64,000 bases of DNA from Lederbergia galactosidilytica (GTDB lineage Bacteria; Bacillota; Bacilli; Bacillales; Bacillaceae_C): assembly GCF_017873565.1 (NCBI RefSeq), contig NZ_JAGGKH010000002.1, positions 280,495-344,494 of the forward strand, read 5' to 3'. Made by a program: the position numbers and the translations under genes. A model generated the notes under the pieces. It saw only the letters and a program-made list of their open reading frames with translations. It searched no databases and was not told the origin of the DNA. Below, piece by piece: positions 46,595-57,323 of the stretch (its first letter is position 1; each line of letters starts with the position of its first letter).

Positions 46595-48462
46595 TATGCC
46601 TTTACCCCCTTATCCTTTTCATCTACTAGCTCCGATTTTGGTATATGGAAGCCATGATCATCTTTCAAGGATCTAAGTAGCATAGAACCAAAAGCTACAA
46701 TCAGACCGATAATTAATACAGGATCTCCCCAGCCGTGGTCATTGCGGAAGATAGCTCCATAAGAAGCAATCATAAACCCTAGGGAAATAAAGAATGGAAA
46801 AATTGAGCCGTTCGGCATATGAATGTCATTTATAGGTTCAGCCGGTGTCACTTCTTTCTTTCCTTCCATCTTTTCAATCCAGAATGTGTCAATACCACGT
46901 ACTAATGGCAATTGTTTAAAATTGTAAAATGGCGGTGGTGATGGTAATGACCATTCCAAAGTTCGGCCATCGCCCCATGGATCATTGCCAACACGAACAT
47001 TTTTAACTTGTGTAGAAATAATATTGTAAAGCAAAATTAGGACAGCAACAGCCATAAACGCTGCTCCAATCGAACTAATCAAGTTCCCCAAATCCAAACC
47101 TTGGTCAGGTAAGAATGTAGCGATTCTTCTTGGCATTCCCATTAAACCAAGGAAATGTTGGATAAAGAAAGTTAAATGGAAACCAACAACGAATAGAACG
47201 AATTCAATCTTACCTAAAGTTTCATTAAGCATCGTTCCAAACATTTTTGGCCAATAGAAATGAACAGCTGCTAAAATAGCTAATACAACTCCACCAACAA
47301 TTACGTAGTGAAAGTGCGCTACAACAAAATAAGTGTCATGGAACTGGTAATCCGCTGGCGCTACAGCAACCATGATTCCTGTTACCCCACCCATAACAAA
47401 TGATGGAATAAAGGCAGCCGCATATAGCATTGGCGTTGTGAATTTCACACTCCCGCCCCACATCGTAAAAATCCAGTTAAAGATCTTAATACCAGTCGGT
47501 ACCCCGATTGCCATGGAGGCTACTGCAAAAATTGCGTTAGCGATGTTCCCTAACCCAACTGTAAACATATGGTGAGCCCAAACCATGAAACCGAAAAATC
47601 CAATTAATACTGTTGCAAAAACCATGGAAGAATATCCAAATAATCTTTTTCTCGAAAAAGTCGCGAAAATTTCAGAGAAAATCCCGAATGACGGTAATAT
47701 TAAGATATATACTTCCGGGTGTCCAAATATCCAGAAGAAATGCTCCCAAATAATCGTGTTTCCACCCATTGCCACTTCAAAAAATTTTGCGTCAAATAAG
47801 CGATCAAATGTTAGTAAAAATAATGCCACTGTTAACGGGGGAAATGCAAACAAAATCAATGCTGACACAACAAATGTTGTCCAAGTAAACATTGGCATTC
47901 TCATATAAGTCATGCCTGGTGCACGCATATTTATAATGGTGACCAGAAAGTTAATTCCACCCATCAACGTCCCAAAACCGGAAATTTGTATACCAGTTAC
48001 ATAAAAATCAACACCATGATGAGGTGAATTAATCGCTAAAGATGCATAAGAGGTCCACCCTGCATCTGGGGCTCCTCCTAAAAACCATGAGGTGTTAAGC
48101 AAAAGTCCCCCAAGGAAAAATAACCAAAAACCTAATGCATTTAGAAAGGGAAAAGCCACGTCGCGCGCCCCTATCTGGAGGGGCATAATCAAGTTCATTA
48201 ATCCAATCAATATCGGCATGGCCGCAAGGAAGATCATGGTCGTTCCATGCATTGTCATAACTTCGTTAAATACTTGAGCACTTACAAAACCATTGTTTGG
48301 CAAAGCAAGTTGAATCCGTATAATTAAAGCTTCAATACCACCTAAGAGGAAGAAAAAACCTCCACCCGCGATATACAGAATACCAATCTTTTTATGGTCT
48401 ACCGTTGTCATGTAGTCCCAAAGAGTGGCACCGAAGCCGCGCTTTTGAGCAATTGTACTCAC
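46594..48462 (-). CDS. ctaD: Cytochrome c oxidase subunit I
   Basis: Catalytic subunit of the caa3 proton-pumping terminal oxidase; it holds heme a and the heme a3-CuB centre. The 622 residues include 12 core membrane helices plus C-terminal extra helices. Key sites are TMHGTTMIF (heme a histidine, near residue 70), the CuB ligands WIFGHPEVYILILP (near 245, with the His-Tyr pair) and WAHHMFTVG (near 290), and HDTYFVVAHFHYV (heme a3/a ligands, near 375). In the ctaCDEF operon. Confidence 0.99.
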   Translation of the reverse strand: MSTIAQKRGFGATLWDYMTTVDHKKIGILYIAGGGFFFLLGGIEALIIRIQLALPNNGFVSAQVFNEVMTMHGTTMIFLAAMPILIGLMNLIMPLQIGARDVAFPFLNALGFWLFFLGGLLLNTSWFLGGAPDAGWTSYASLAINSPHHGVDFYVTGIQISGFGTLMGGINFLVTIINMRAPGMTYMRMPMFTWTTFVVSALILFAFPPLTVALFLLTFDRLFDAKFFEVAMGGNTIIWEHFFWIFGHPEVYILILPSFGIFSEIFATFSRKRLFGYSSMVFATVLIGFFGFMVWAHHMFTVGLGNIANAIFAVASMAIGVPTGIKIFNWIFTMWGGSVKFTTPMLYAAAFIPSFVMGGVTGIMVAVAPADYQFHDTYFVVAHFHYVIVGGVVLAILAAVHFYWPKMFGTMLNETLGKIEFVLFVVGFHLTFFIQHFLGLMGMPRRIATFLPDQGLDLGNLISSIGAAFMAVAVLILLYNIISTQVKNVRVGNDPWGDGRTLEWSLPSPPPFYNFKQLPLVRGIDTFWIEKMEGKKEVTPAEPINDIHMPNGSIFPFFISLGFMIASYGAIFRNDHGWGDPVLIIGLIVAFGSMLLRSLKDDHGFHIPKSELVDEKDKGVKA

Positions 48463-48492
48463 AATTTAACCTCCTTAAATACTTGGGACTGT

Positions 48493-49569
48493 TTATTCAT
48501 TACTAACCTTTAATTCCATCAAATAAGCTGCTAATGCATCTAATTCATCATCTTTCAGATCTGGATAAGCACCAGTCATTTTGTTTCCTGGCTTAAATTG
48601 TTCTGGATCCTTTATCCATTCTTTCAAGTTTTCTTCATTATGCTCCAAAATCCCAGCAACTGTTTCTCTGTTTCCGAAATCAGCTAAGTTCGGTGCAGTT
48701 CTCGCTGTTTTAGGTTTGTCATTGCTAGGTGTTACCGCATGACATGAAATACAGCTCTGATTGAAAACTTCTTCCCCTTTTTGAGCTAATTCAGAGGTTG
48801 GAACCGGTTCTTCAGCATTTTGCATATCTGCAACCCACTGATCAAATTCATCCTGTGGAATAGCTTTAACTTTAAAGTCCATGTAAGCATGTGAAGGACC
48901 ACAAAGCTCCGCACATTTTCCATAGAAAATATTGTTTACATCGTCTGCTTTATCTTGGTCAACACTTAAGAAAAACTTATTGACGTTTTCTGGGTTAGCA
49001 TCTAGCTTTCCGCCTAGTGGTGGAATCCAGAAGGAGTGCTTGATATCAGCAGATTCAACATTAAAATACACTTTTTGATCTGTTGGAATTACTAAGTCTT
49101 GACTAGTTAAAATGCCTAAATCTTCATATTCGAACTCCCACCAATATAAGTGAGCCCGTACATTGACCACGAGATTCTCTCGATTTCCATCCTCGTCCTT
49201 CTTATCCATTGCTGATACATCACCTTGTGAAAATGTAGCAGCAACTGTAGGAACAGCAAGAACCAAAATAATAATGATTGGAATAACGGTCCAAATGATT
49301 TCTAATAAGTGACTACCTTCAACTTGTTTAGGTATTTCTTTATCATTTTTCCTTCGAAAACGGACCACTGCAATAGTAAATAACACCACTACGACAATGA
49401 TGACTAAGGTCATGATACCTAAACTAAATAAAATTAGGTCATATTGCTGTTTTGCCACTTCTCCAGCTGGTTTTAAAGCAGAGAGAAACGGCTCGCCACA
49501 TCCCGATAGGACAAGCGCCAACACCGCTAGAACTGAAGCGAGACGCCATTTTCGCAGCCATTTTTTCAT
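48493..49569 (-). CDS. ctaC: Cytochrome c oxidase subunit II with fused cytochrome c
   Basis: Lipoprotein subunit II of the caa3 oxidase. It has a signal with lipobox LVLSGC (cysteine near residue 24) and two membrane helices. The CuA domain carries CAELCGPSHAYMDFK near residue 218, with an upstream histidine in ADIKHSFWIP. From about residue 260 a cytochrome c domain contains the heme site CISCH and the axial methionine region GNKMTGAYP. The fused heme domain defines the caa3 type, which accepts electrons from cytochrome c on the same polypeptide. 358 residues. Confidence 0.99.
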   Translation of the reverse strand: MKKWLRKWRLASVLAVLALVLSGCGEPFLSALKPAGEVAKQQYDLILFSLGIMTLVIIVVVVLFTIAVVRFRRKNDKEIPKQVEGSHLLEIIWTVIPIIIILVLAVPTVAATFSQGDVSAMDKKDEDGNRENLVVNVRAHLYWWEFEYEDLGILTSQDLVIPTDQKVYFNVESADIKHSFWIPPLGGKLDANPENVNKFFLSVDQDKADDVNNIFYGKCAELCGPSHAYMDFKVKAIPQDEFDQWVADMQNAEEPVPTSELAQKGEEVFNQSCISCHAVTPSNDKPKTARTAPNLADFGNRETVAGILEHNEENLKEWIKDPEQFKPGNKMTGAYPDLKDDELDALAAYLMELKVSNE

Positions 49570-49709
49570 AACGTAATCAAACCCCTCTTTCGTAAAATGT
49601 CTTGGCAGCTGTAGACATGCCTTAAACTATATGGATTTCTTATGAAATAAGAAAGAATTCCCTAGTAATAAAACTTCTAATAAAGTATATTTTTTCTTTT
49701 CTCAGTAAT

Positions 49710-50624
49710 CTAGATAACTGAGAAGATTACCATACCTGTAAATAGAATCGTTAAATAGTTTAATGAATAAATAAACATTCCATTTGCCCATTTAACATCG
49801 TCCTTTTTCTTATAACCCATCATACCCATAATTAACCACCCGATATTCAATGCTGTGGCAAATATAACAAAGGGAATTCCTAATGGCATCATAAAAAAAG
49901 GAATTGGTAATAGCAATGCCACCCAAAACATAATATGTTTTTTTGTTACAGAAAAACCCTTTACAACGGGAAGCATAGGTATAGAAGCAGCCCTATACTC
50001 TTCAACTCGTCTCATTGCAAGCGCATAGAAGTGTGGCGGCTGCCAAATAAACATAAGTAAAAATAACATCCATGCCATTGTAGGCAATGAAGGATCAACC
50101 GCAGCCCAGCCAATTAGTGGGGGAATAGCTCCCGGAAGACTGCCGATAACTGTGTTACTAACATAATTCCGTTTCGCCCACATGCTGTAGACCACTACGT
50201 AACTAAAAACCCCAATGACTCCAAGGAGCCCTGCTATGATATTAGTCAGGAAAAGAAATATTAATCCCACAACAATGAAACTAAAGCCGAATAATAAAGT
50301 TCTAGCGCCACTAATTTTCCCCGTAACGGTTGGCCTTTTTTTCGTTCGTTCCATTATGTGGTCTATATCTCTATCTATGTAGTTATTCAAGGCACATGAC
50401 CCTGCCATAATTAAAGATGAACCAGCGAGAGCATAAAAAACGATGTCTAATGATTGGAGGAAATGTCCATCCGTAAACACAAAGGCTAGCCACAATCCAG
50501 TGAAACTAGTAATGAGATTGGAATTCACAATGCCGATTTTTATGAGTGCCATAAAATCTTTCCATTTTGTGCTGGCTGTATGTACAGTTCCTTCCACACT
50601 TGCTAATGTACGACTATCTTCCAT
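49710..50624 (-). CDS. ctaB: Protoheme IX farnesyltransferase (heme O synthase)
   Basis: UbiA-family prenyltransferase that adds a farnesyl group to heme B to give heme O. The 304 residues form about nine membrane helices. The prenyl-diphosphate binding motif is [19 protein letters not shown] near residue 81, with a second conserved loop ([20 protein letters not shown]). AAAGGAGGG precedes the ATG. It feeds CtaA, encoded divergently. Confidence 0.98.
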   Translation of the reverse strand: MEDSRTLASVEGTVHTASTKWKDFMALIKIGIVNSNLITSFTGLWLAFVFTDGHFLQSLDIVFYALAGSSLIMAGSCALNNYIDRDIDHIMERTKKRPTVTGKISGARTLLFGFSFIVVGLIFLFLTNIIAGLLGVIGVFSYVVVYSMWAKRNYVSNTVIGSLPGAIPPLIGWAAVDPSLPTMAWMLFLLMFIWQPPHFYALAMRRVEEYRAASIPMLPVVKGFSVTKKHIMFWVALLLPIPFFMMPLGIPFVIFATALNIGWLIMGMMGYKKKDDVKWANGMFIYSLNYLTILFTGMVIFSVI

Positions 50625-51062
50625 TTTTATTCCCTCCTTTCCAAAAATTCATTCCATCATTTACTATAATGCATTTTACTTAACATTTCTCGTTTTTAAT
50701 GAAAGTTTCAGTTTTTGTTCACTAATTTAACACGAATTCTGCATTCTCATTTTCATTCTTAACTGTATTTTTGCACAATGTCAGTTATCAAAGCCCCCAA
50801 TGGAATATTAAAGCATAATTTCCTATGAATATGGAGATATAGAAAAGTGTTTTTATGTCGAAAATGTGACAAGTATAGTAAATAAATGAATCTACCTTCT
50901 TATTTTTACCAAATAAAGGACAATCTTTCAAGCTTTGGGCTTTACTCGGCAAGCTGTAACAATATTGTCAGTTGTTTTTTCTCTCTTCTTTAGGTAGTAT
51001 CGGTTATGAACTGTCTATTTACAATTTAACTAATTTTATTTTCTTTTGAAGAAGGTGAAGGT
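50625..51062. other. Divergent control region between ctaB and ctaA
   Basis: 438 bases without a gene. It must contain the promoters of both genes. In B. subtilis this interval is controlled by ResD and is where CtaA acts; I see AT-rich tracts but no site I can assign with confidence. Confidence 0.55.
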
Positions 51063-52034
51063 TTGAGTAGAAAATTAAAATGGTTTTCTGTTTTAACTTC
51101 GCTAGTAATGCTAGGAGTGTTACTCGGTGGAGCTTTAGTAACAAAAACCGATTCAGGAATGGGTTGTGGACGCTCCTTTCCATTATGTCACGGGAAGTTA
51201 ATTCCTTTAGATGATATTACACCAGCATTATTAATTGAATTCTCCCATAGACTTGTCTCAGGAAGTGCAGCAATCTTAGTTACAATTTTATCTATTTGGG
51301 CTTGGAAGGCAATAGGTGAGGTTAGAGAAACAAAACTACTAGCGATTTTATCGGTCTCCTTTTTAATTATCCAAGCATTATTAGGTGCCGCTGCAGTACT
51401 TTGGCCTCAATCTGATTTTATTATGGCCTTACATTTCGGTATTTCCCTTATTTCTTTTGCAGCAGTGCTATTACTTACTTTGCTTATTTTTGAAGTGGAT
51501 AAAAAATTCGACACAAATAAACTCGTAGTCGATAAGAGGATGACATTCCATATTATCGGATTAACAATTTATAGTTATATTGTTGTGTATACGGGTGCTC
51601 TTGTTCGTCATACTGAATCAAGCTTAGTTTGTTCAGATTTTCCATTCTGTACAAATGGAGATTTTTCATTACCAGCTAATATGTATCAATGGATTCAGAT
51701 GGGACATCGAACAGCTGCTGCAATAATTTTTCTTTGGATTGGCTATGTCACCATTCTTGCTGTTCGGCATTATAAGCACCAAAAAGTATTATATTTTGGC
51801 TGGATTATTGCATTTATTCTCATTTCGCTTCAAGCTATTTCAGGAGCGAGTGTTATTTTTACAAAAGCTAATTTATTCGTTGCTTTATTACACGGTATTT
51901 TTATCTCGCTATTATTCGGCTTATTATGTTATTTCCTACTTCTCTTATCAAGGAATAAGAATAATATTGCGAAGCAACAAATACAGTCAGAAGAAACTCA
52001 TTCCGTTGATCCGAATAAACTTGTTACACATTAA
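51063..52034 (+). CDS. ctaA: Heme A synthase
   Basis: Membrane monooxygenase that converts heme O to heme A for the caa3 oxidase. The 323 residues have eight membrane helices in two pseudo-repeats. Heme-ligand histidines lie in [26 protein letters not shown] and LLHGIFI. Cysteine pairs lie in [11 protein letters not shown] (near residue 35) and VCSDFPFC (near residue 195). The start is a TTG preceded by GAAGGTG. Unlike B. subtilis, no pycA follows; ftsW comes next on the opposite strand. Confidence 0.97.
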   Translation: MSRKLKWFSVLTSLVMLGVLLGGALVTKTDSGMGCGRSFPLCHGKLIPLDDITPALLIEFSHRLVSGSAAILVTILSIWAWKAIGEVRETKLLAILSVSFLIIQALLGAAAVLWPQSDFIMALHFGISLISFAAVLLLTLLIFEVDKKFDTNKLVVDKRMTFHIIGLTIYSYIVVYTGALVRHTESSLVCSDFPFCTNGDFSLPANMYQWIQMGHRTAAAIIFLWIGYVTILAVRHYKHQKVLYFGWIIAFILISLQAISGASVIFTKANLFVALLHGIFISLLFGLLCYFLLLLSRNKNNIAKQQIQSEETHSVDPNKLVTH

Positions 52035-52065
52035 AAGAACCATGCACACTGTGCATGGTTCTTTT
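52033..52065. terminator. Bidirectional terminator between ctaA and ftsW
   Basis: A 16-base perfect stem (AAAAGAACCATGCACA with its complement) starts at the ctaA stop codon and ends five bases before the ftsW stop. Confidence 0.93.
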
Positions 52066-52069
52066 AATT

Positions 52070-53314
52070 TTAATGTGTATGTTGATAAGGTCTTCTGGAT
52101 TGAAAATTGGTTTGGGTAGAAGTTTGCTTTTTATGTTCTTTTGGATAATCTTTCTTATTGTCTGTGCGATATTTCTCATCATACTGGGTGAACATCGAAA
52201 TATTTACAAGTAACCCCATCGCAATCGATAATACAATAATGGAAGAGCCTCCGTAGCTTATAAAAGGAAGTGTAACTCCTGTAATAGGAATTAGTCCAGA
52301 CATTCCGCCTAAATTAATAAATGCCTGAATTCCAATCATTGAAGCAATCCCAATTGCAAGCATACTTCCAAACGGGTCTCGACATTTCGTCGCAATGATA
52401 ATTCCACGTAACACAATATAAGCAATTCCTAGAATTACAAATCCTACCCCAAAGATACCTAATTCTTCCGAAATAATCGACATAATGAAATCTGTATGTA
52501 TCTCCGGTAAATAACCATATTTTTGAATGCCTTGCCCTAGACCTGCCCCTTTTAAACCACCCGATCCAATAGCTAGATAAGAATTAACTAGTTGAAATCC
52601 TTGGTCATCATAATTTCCGAATGGGTCAAGATAACCTGTTATTCTTTTCATATTTCCCTCGGTAAAAAAGGAATCAAATTTAAGGATGACAAAAGGTGTT
52701 AAGAGTAAGGCAGCACCGCCTCCCATTAATGTGAGTTTTCCGATCGTTCGAAAGTTCATACCCGAGCATAGAATAATGATCATTCCAATTAAAAGTGTGA
52801 TCATCGCTGTTCCATTATCCGGTTCCATTTTAATTAGAAAACAGACAAAGACTAAGTAAATTACGGGAGGTAAAGCTCCAACGTTTAATTGGTTAATATA
52901 CTTTTGTTTATTGGCATACACTGCAGATAAATAAATAACAACACTTAATTTCACAAATTCCGAGGGCTGAATGCTCCTTGATCCTATAAGCTTTATCCAA
53001 CTTTGTGCATTGTTGCTAGTATGGCCTATAATTGAAACAGCTAAGAGCCCAGCTACTGAAAGAATTGTCATTAAGATAAGTAAGTTTTTATTTCTGAAAG
53101 CTTTATAAGGGAATAGAGCAAAAAACAAAAAGGCGCAAAAACCAATGAGGATATTAATCTTTTGTTTATTATAAAAAAAATCAGCAGGGACTTCGTAAAT
53201 TTGAATGGCAATAACCATACTGGCACTATATACCATAATAAGGCCAAATAAAGTTAAAAGTATGTAAGTAATGATAATTGAATAATCATATGATTTAAGG
53301 ATTTTTTTCAACAT
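52070..53314 (-). CDS. ftsW: FtsW, SEDS peptidoglycan polymerase
   Basis: Septal glycan polymerase that works with PBP2B (pbpB in this window). The 414 residues have ten membrane helices and the SEDS marks LIMVYSASMV at the N terminus, QPSEFVKLSVVIYLSAVYA near residue 115, the loop NSYLAIGSGGLKGAGLGQG, and GVTLPFISYGGSS. A basic, glutamine-rich tail follows the last helix. By position it is ylaO. It is distinct from SpoVE at 9-10 kb. Confidence 0.96.
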   Translation of the reverse strand: MLKKILKSYDYSIIITYILLTLFGLIMVYSASMVIAIQIYEVPADFFYNKQKINILIGFCAFLFFALFPYKAFRNKNLLILMTILSVAGLLAVSIIGHTSNNAQSWIKLIGSRSIQPSEFVKLSVVIYLSAVYANKQKYINQLNVGALPPVIYLVFVCFLIKMEPDNGTAMITLLIGMIIILCSGMNFRTIGKLTLMGGGAALLLTPFVILKFDSFFTEGNMKRITGYLDPFGNYDDQGFQLVNSYLAIGSGGLKGAGLGQGIQKYGYLPEIHTDFIMSIISEELGIFGVGFVILGIAYIVLRGIIIATKCRDPFGSMLAIGIASMIGIQAFINLGGMSGLIPITGVTLPFISYGGSSIIVLSIAMGLLVNISMFTQYDEKYRTDNKKDYPKEHKKQTSTQTNFQSRRPYQHTH

Positions 53315-53364
53315 AAAATTCTTCCAATCTATGAGTCAGTTTGCAGAGAGACTTTCCTCATCCT

Positions 53365-53401
53365 AAAAAACTCAAACAATTTCAAAGAACTGTTTGAGTT
53401 T
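53365..53401 (-). terminator. Terminator after ylaN
   Basis: On the minus strand AACTCAAACA pairs with TGTTTGAGTT and is followed by TTTTTT, between ylaN and ftsW. Confidence 0.88.
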
Positions 53402-53433
53402 ATGCAAAAAGGGTTGTGCCTAAACTGGATCCT

Positions 53434-53715
53434 TTATTTTCTAACAGAGGCTTCATGTAGAACAGATAATTGTCTTTCCAGAGAATCCATTAATTCTTTC
53501 CCATATTTTGGATCGACTAGTCCAAGACGAACAGCAAAATCTATCTCGCGAGACAAGCCAAACATTTGCGTATCTAAAACTTCTTCATATAAAGGGCATT
53601 GCGGCATTGTTAGATTGTCCATTTGCACTTGAATCAGGCGCAGAATTTTCTCGGCATCTGCCTTCAATAATGCATGGGCTTTTTCCCGATGATCAACTTT
53701 CATATCCGACACCAC
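53434..53715 (-). CDS. ylaN: YlaN, iron-homeostasis protein
   Basis: 93-residue helical cytoplasmic protein. B. subtilis and Staphylococcus studies link YlaN to iron limitation and to binding the Fur repressor. The highly conserved part [19 protein letters not shown] (near residue 30) and [19 protein letters not shown] identify it. The start is GTG at 53715 with AGGGGG ten bases upstream, matching the family length; an ATG three codons downstream is the alternative. Confidence 0.95.
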   Translation of the reverse strand: MVSDMKVDHREKAHALLKADAEKILRLIQVQMDNLTMPQCPLYEEVLDTQMFGLSREIDFAVRLGLVDPKYGKELMDSLERQLSVLHEASVRK

Positions 53716-54185
53716 ATTTAATCCCCCTTATTCATTAGAAAAATGCAAGCACCTTGGATTTAGGAAGGATGGCTAAGAGTACCACTTTCTGTGGGAACAC
53801 TATTCTCTATACCGCATCCTGTAAACTTCCGATAAGCAAATGTACTAATCCAATAAGAGTCCAATTTTGACTTTTATAGATCAGCTTATTTAAGCTTAAG
53901 AGACTAGGCGCCATAACTAGATTTTGACACTAGCAATATTTATACTTTTCCTTATCTTGTAATAATCAAATATAATCCTTTACTTGCCTGTCCGCCCATT
54001 ACCCAATGTGGACAACACTATTACTAAATTTTACAACTAAACTAAGTAAATTGCAACAGTAAAGAGTATTACTTCTTAATTCACCCTTTCAATTTCTTGT
54101 AAATTACAACTTTTTAGATTCATGACTTTAATTTTCCAATTATTAACGCTATAATTTACATTTGAAATGATAAGGGGGCTGCATA
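53716..54185. other. Spacer between ylaN and ylaL
   Basis: 470 bases with no supportable gene. B. subtilis has ylaM (glutaminase) here; no remnant is recognisable. It includes the divergent promoters; no box could be assigned with confidence. Confidence 0.55.
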
Positions 54186-54674
54186 ATGGATATGATCATG
54201 ACTATAAAAGGAAAGGTTAAATTTCCAATAACATTAGATGTTGGTTCTTGGATTTTTGATGATCGCCGCGTTGATTTAGATACATACTTCTCCGAGGAAG
54301 AGAAACAAGAGCGTCTGACAGAGAGTGCTACGACTGTATCCAAGCATTGGGATCGTACAGTTAAGGAGGGAGCTATTCCTCCTCAAAAGACACGAAAAAG
54401 ATACGAAAAGGCGAAAATGTTAACAAGCACATTTGCAATTAAATTAGCACCCTTTCTTGAAAACGCTGAGCCTACTCCAGATGCTTCCATTCTCGTTTTT
54501 GAGACAGATAGTGAAGATGTGTCAATTCCTTTGGAAGAAGGGTATAACATCCTTGTACAATTCTCAAACAAAGGTAAGGCTTTAAAAGAGGATGGACCAG
54601 TCTATATTCTTTTTCCAGATGGTTCTAACCTTGATCAGCCAATTAAAAACGTTAAAGCTTTTCGCGTAGAATAA
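54186..54674 (+). CDS. ylaL: YlaL-type protein of unknown function
   Basis: 162-residue soluble protein placed where B. subtilis has ylaL. It shows no signal peptide. It has a beta-rich start (IKGKVKFPITLDVGSWIFDD), a charged helical middle (residues 35-80) and a second beta-rich half (VSIPLEEGYNILVQFSNKG, VYILFPDG). The name rests on position and general resemblance; the function is unknown. AAGGGGG precedes the ATG, and a terminator follows. Confidence 0.7.
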   Translation: MDMIMTIKGKVKFPITLDVGSWIFDDRRVDLDTYFSEEEKQERLTESATTVSKHWDRTVKEGAIPPQKTRKRYEKAKMLTSTFAIKLAPFLENAEPTPDASILVFETDSEDVSIPLEEGYNILVQFSNKGKALKEDGPVYILFPDGSNLDQPIKNVKAFRVE

Positions 54675-54683
54675 CACTTGTCT

Positions 54684-54713
54684 AAGGCAGATGGTCCTCC
54701 ATCTGTCTTTTTT
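54684..54713 (+). terminator. Terminator after ylaL
   Basis: GGCAGATGG and CCATCTGTC pair around TCCT and are followed by TTTTTT. Confidence 0.88.
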
Positions 54714-54825
54714 AGAATAGTGAGCGGGGGTAAGCCCAAACTTCGGAAACCACCAACTAATATTTTTTTAGTTCCGTCCACTTATCGGCCTACTCCGCTT
54801 TTATAAAAGCTTTTCTGCGAAATTA

Positions 54826-56154
54826 TTACAATAAATCTGCGGCTAATTGAGCAAGGTGTGAACGTTCCCCTTTTACTAATTTTATATGTCCCGCAATATC
54901 TTCCTCTTTAAATCTTTCAAGTATATAACTTAAACCATTATTATATTCATCAAGATAAGGGTGATCAATTTGTTCAGGATCTCCCATAAAAATTATTTTA
55001 CTCCCCTCCCCTACCCTCGTTAAGATCGTTTTTGCTTCATGCTTTGTTAAATTCTGCGCTTCATCGATAATAATAAATTGATCAGGTATACTACGTCCGC
55101 GGATATAGGTTAAGGCTTCAACCTCAATGGAACTCATTCCCGCTAAAATTGCATCTAACTCACCCGGCTTTTTTGTGTTAAACAAAAATTCCAGGTTATC
55201 ATAGATCGGTTGCATCCAAGGTCTAAGTTTTTCTTGTTTTTCTCCGGGCAGAAAACCAAGATCCTTTCCAACTGGAATAATTGGTCTGGCAACGAACATT
55301 TTTTTATAAACTCGTAAATCTTCCGTTTGCATCAATCCAGCAGCCAAAGTAAGCAATGTTTTTCCGGTACCTGCTTTTCCAATTAATGTTACTAGTGGAA
55401 TATCCCGTCTTAATAGTAACTCTAACGCCATGGTTTGCCGGGCATTTTTTGATTTAATTCCCCAAATCAGTTCATTTTGTGTTGAAAGTTTTTGCAAAAT
55501 CATGCCGGTTTCATCGATCATGCCAATTCCTGAAGTAGAACTTCCTAGCTCATCTTTAATAATGATAAATTGATTTGGATAGAATCGTTCATTCTTGTAA
55601 TTAGATAAGGATATTTTTCCATGTTCATAAAATAAACTAATCTGATGTATATCAATATACAGTTCTTGTACACCTGTATATAAATGATCCAGTTCAACTA
55701 CTCGATCATTTAAAAAGTCTTCAGCAGCTAATCCTAAGGCATCTGCTTTTACTCGAAGAAGGGCATCTTTACTAACTAATACAACTGGCCTCCCATCTAC
55801 TTTTGCCTCTTCTTCAAGTGCAATATTTTTAGCCACTGCTAAAATTCGATTATCATTTGTCTTTTCAAAGAAAACTTCTTCTAACTGTTTAAAAGAACGG
55901 TGGTTTAATTCGATTTTTAAACTTCCGCCATTGGAAAGCTGGATTTTCTCATGAAGTTTTCCTTGCTCTCTAAAGCCATCTATCAGCTTGGCAATTTGCC
56001 TTGCATTCCTACCTATTTCATTCATATAACGCTTTTTTGAATCTACCTCTTCCAATACAACAGCTGGGATCACAATTTCATTTTCTTCAAATGAGAAAAG
56101 TGCATTTGGATCTTGTAGCAAGACATTTGTATCTAAAACATATATTTTGCTCAA
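54826..56154 (-). CDS. ylaK: YlaK, PIN-PhoH (PhoH2) ATPase
   Basis: Fusion of an N-terminal PIN-type RNase domain and a C-terminal PhoH ATPase; PhoH2 proteins of this plan act as RNA helicases/RNases. The PIN domain shows YVLDTNVLLQDP at the N terminus and acidic residues near VLEEVDSKK and TNDNRILAVA. The ATPase has the Walker A GKAGTGKT near residue 260 and the Walker B FIIIDEAQN near residue 355. 442 residues, the usual length. Its physiological role in Bacillus is not established. Confidence 0.95.
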   Translation of the reverse strand: MSKIYVLDTNVLLQDPNALFSFEENEIVIPAVVLEEVDSKKRYMNEIGRNARQIAKLIDGFREQGKLHEKIQLSNGGSLKIELNHRSFKQLEEVFFEKTNDNRILAVAKNIALEEEAKVDGRPVVLVSKDALLRVKADALGLAAEDFLNDRVVELDHLYTGVQELYIDIHQISLFYEHGKISLSNYKNERFYPNQFIIIKDELGSSTSGIGMIDETGMILQKLSTQNELIWGIKSKNARQTMALELLLRRDIPLVTLIGKAGTGKTLLTLAAGLMQTEDLRVYKKMFVARPIIPVGKDLGFLPGEKQEKLRPWMQPIYDNLEFLFNTKKPGELDAILAGMSSIEVEALTYIRGRSIPDQFIIIDEAQNLTKHEAKTILTRVGEGSKIIFMGDPEQIDHPYLDEYNNGLSYILERFKEEDIAGHIKLVKGERSHLAQLAADLL

Positions 56155-56470
56155 TATTGATGCCTCCTGCCCCTTTTTATCGATCTAGCTTCAATGCCTA
56201 GCAAATTTATAATTTCGTTTTGGAACTATCGGGAATAAGGGCGACATTACCTATTATTCAAACCTTACCCCCCACTACTGAGATTAGATATTAAATCAAG
56301 TTATGCTTCATGTTTTCTATATCTTATGTTTTGGAACAGTCACCGGTTCATTAAAACTGTTTATGAGAAGATCCTTTTTTAAGAAATATATGAACTTCTG
56401 CATAAAGTTAGAAGATATATCAAAAATTAACCTTAGCAAGTAAGGTAAATTATTTATTGGAGGGGTTCAA
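56155..56470. other. Divergent spacer between ylaK and ylaJ
   Basis: 316 bases, AT-rich, with no gene seen. It presumably holds promoters for both genes; ylaJ in relatives is expressed in the forespore, but no sporulation promoter stands out. Confidence 0.5.
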
Positions 56471-57058
56471 TTGCGTAAATGGTTAATCATACTAATTGCA
56501 GTATTTAGTATTGCGGCTTGTTCACAGAAGCCAGAAAACCTTGGAGAGAGTGATATATTACCACAGGGAGTTTCTGTTCGAGATAGCCATCTCGACAATA
56601 ATCAGAGGCAAAATTACACAGATGATGAGAGGGCTAAACACTTAGCAAATCTTGCCACAAGTGTTCCCGATGTTCATAATGCAACGGCTGTAGTCATTGG
56701 CAATTTAGCAGTTGTCGGGATTGATATTGACCAAGATGTAGAGCGTTCAAAAGTTGGAACAATTAAATACTCCGTTACAGAAAGCCTTAGACATGATCCA
56801 CAAGGTGCAGGTGCTATCGTCGTAGCTGATCCCGATTTAAATGCACGTCTTAAGGAGGTCAATGACGATGCACGTGCCGGTAAGCCAATTAGAGGCGTTA
56901 TGAATGAGTTAGCTGACATCGTTGGCCGTATAATACCTGATGTGCCTTTACCGGAAAACGAAAAAAACCCACAGGATGCTGTAAATGATAAAGATGAGAA
57001 ACAAGATAAGGATCTTCAAGAAATACAAAAAGAACAATCCAATGATAAAATTCAGTAA
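56471..57058 (+). CDS. ylaJ: YhcN/YlaJ-family sporulation lipoprotein
   Basis: 195-residue lipoprotein with signal RKWLIILIAVFSIAAC, cysteine near residue 17. The conserved YhcN/YlaJ domain covers residues 50-165 (ATAVVIGNLAVVGIDIDQD, YSVTESLRHDPQGAGAIVVA). A charged tail of lysine, aspartate and glutamate follows. Family members are found in the inner spore membrane region and affect germination. The start is a TTG with GGAGGGG upstream. Confidence 0.92.
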   Translation: MRKWLIILIAVFSIAACSQKPENLGESDILPQGVSVRDSHLDNNQRQNYTDDERAKHLANLATSVPDVHNATAVVIGNLAVVGIDIDQDVERSKVGTIKYSVTESLRHDPQGAGAIVVADPDLNARLKEVNDDARAGKPIRGVMNELADIVGRIIPDVPLPENEKNPQDAVNDKDEKQDKDLQEIQKEQSNDKIQ

Positions 57059-57122
57059 GTTCATTTGTTTCATGTTATACTGGGAATAAAGTTAGTAATT
57101 TTTCACCCAGAGGTGAGAGCAA

Positions 57123-57323
57123 ATGAAAGTACAATGTGTAATCTGTCACGCGCATGGCACCTTAGAAGATGATTCATCCCTTGCAAAAAAACTACGAAAT
57201 CGACCTATTCATACCTATATGTGTCCCGAATGCTATGAACGTATTAGAGCAAACACTGAAAAAAGGAAACAAAATGAGAATTTCCGCTTATTTCGTGACC
57301 ATAAGAAAAAGGTAGATTTCTAA
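57123..57323 (+). CDS. ylaI: YlaI, DUF2197 zinc-ribbon protein
   Basis: 66-residue protein with two CxxC pairs (CVIC near residue 5 and CPEC near residue 34), a small zinc-binding fold, and a basic tail. The function is unknown; nucleic-acid or protein binding is possible. AGAGGTGAG precedes the ATG. Confidence 0.9.
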   Translation: MKVQCVICHAHGTLEDDSSLAKKLRNRPIHTYMCPECYERIRANTEKRKQNENFRLFRDHKKKVDF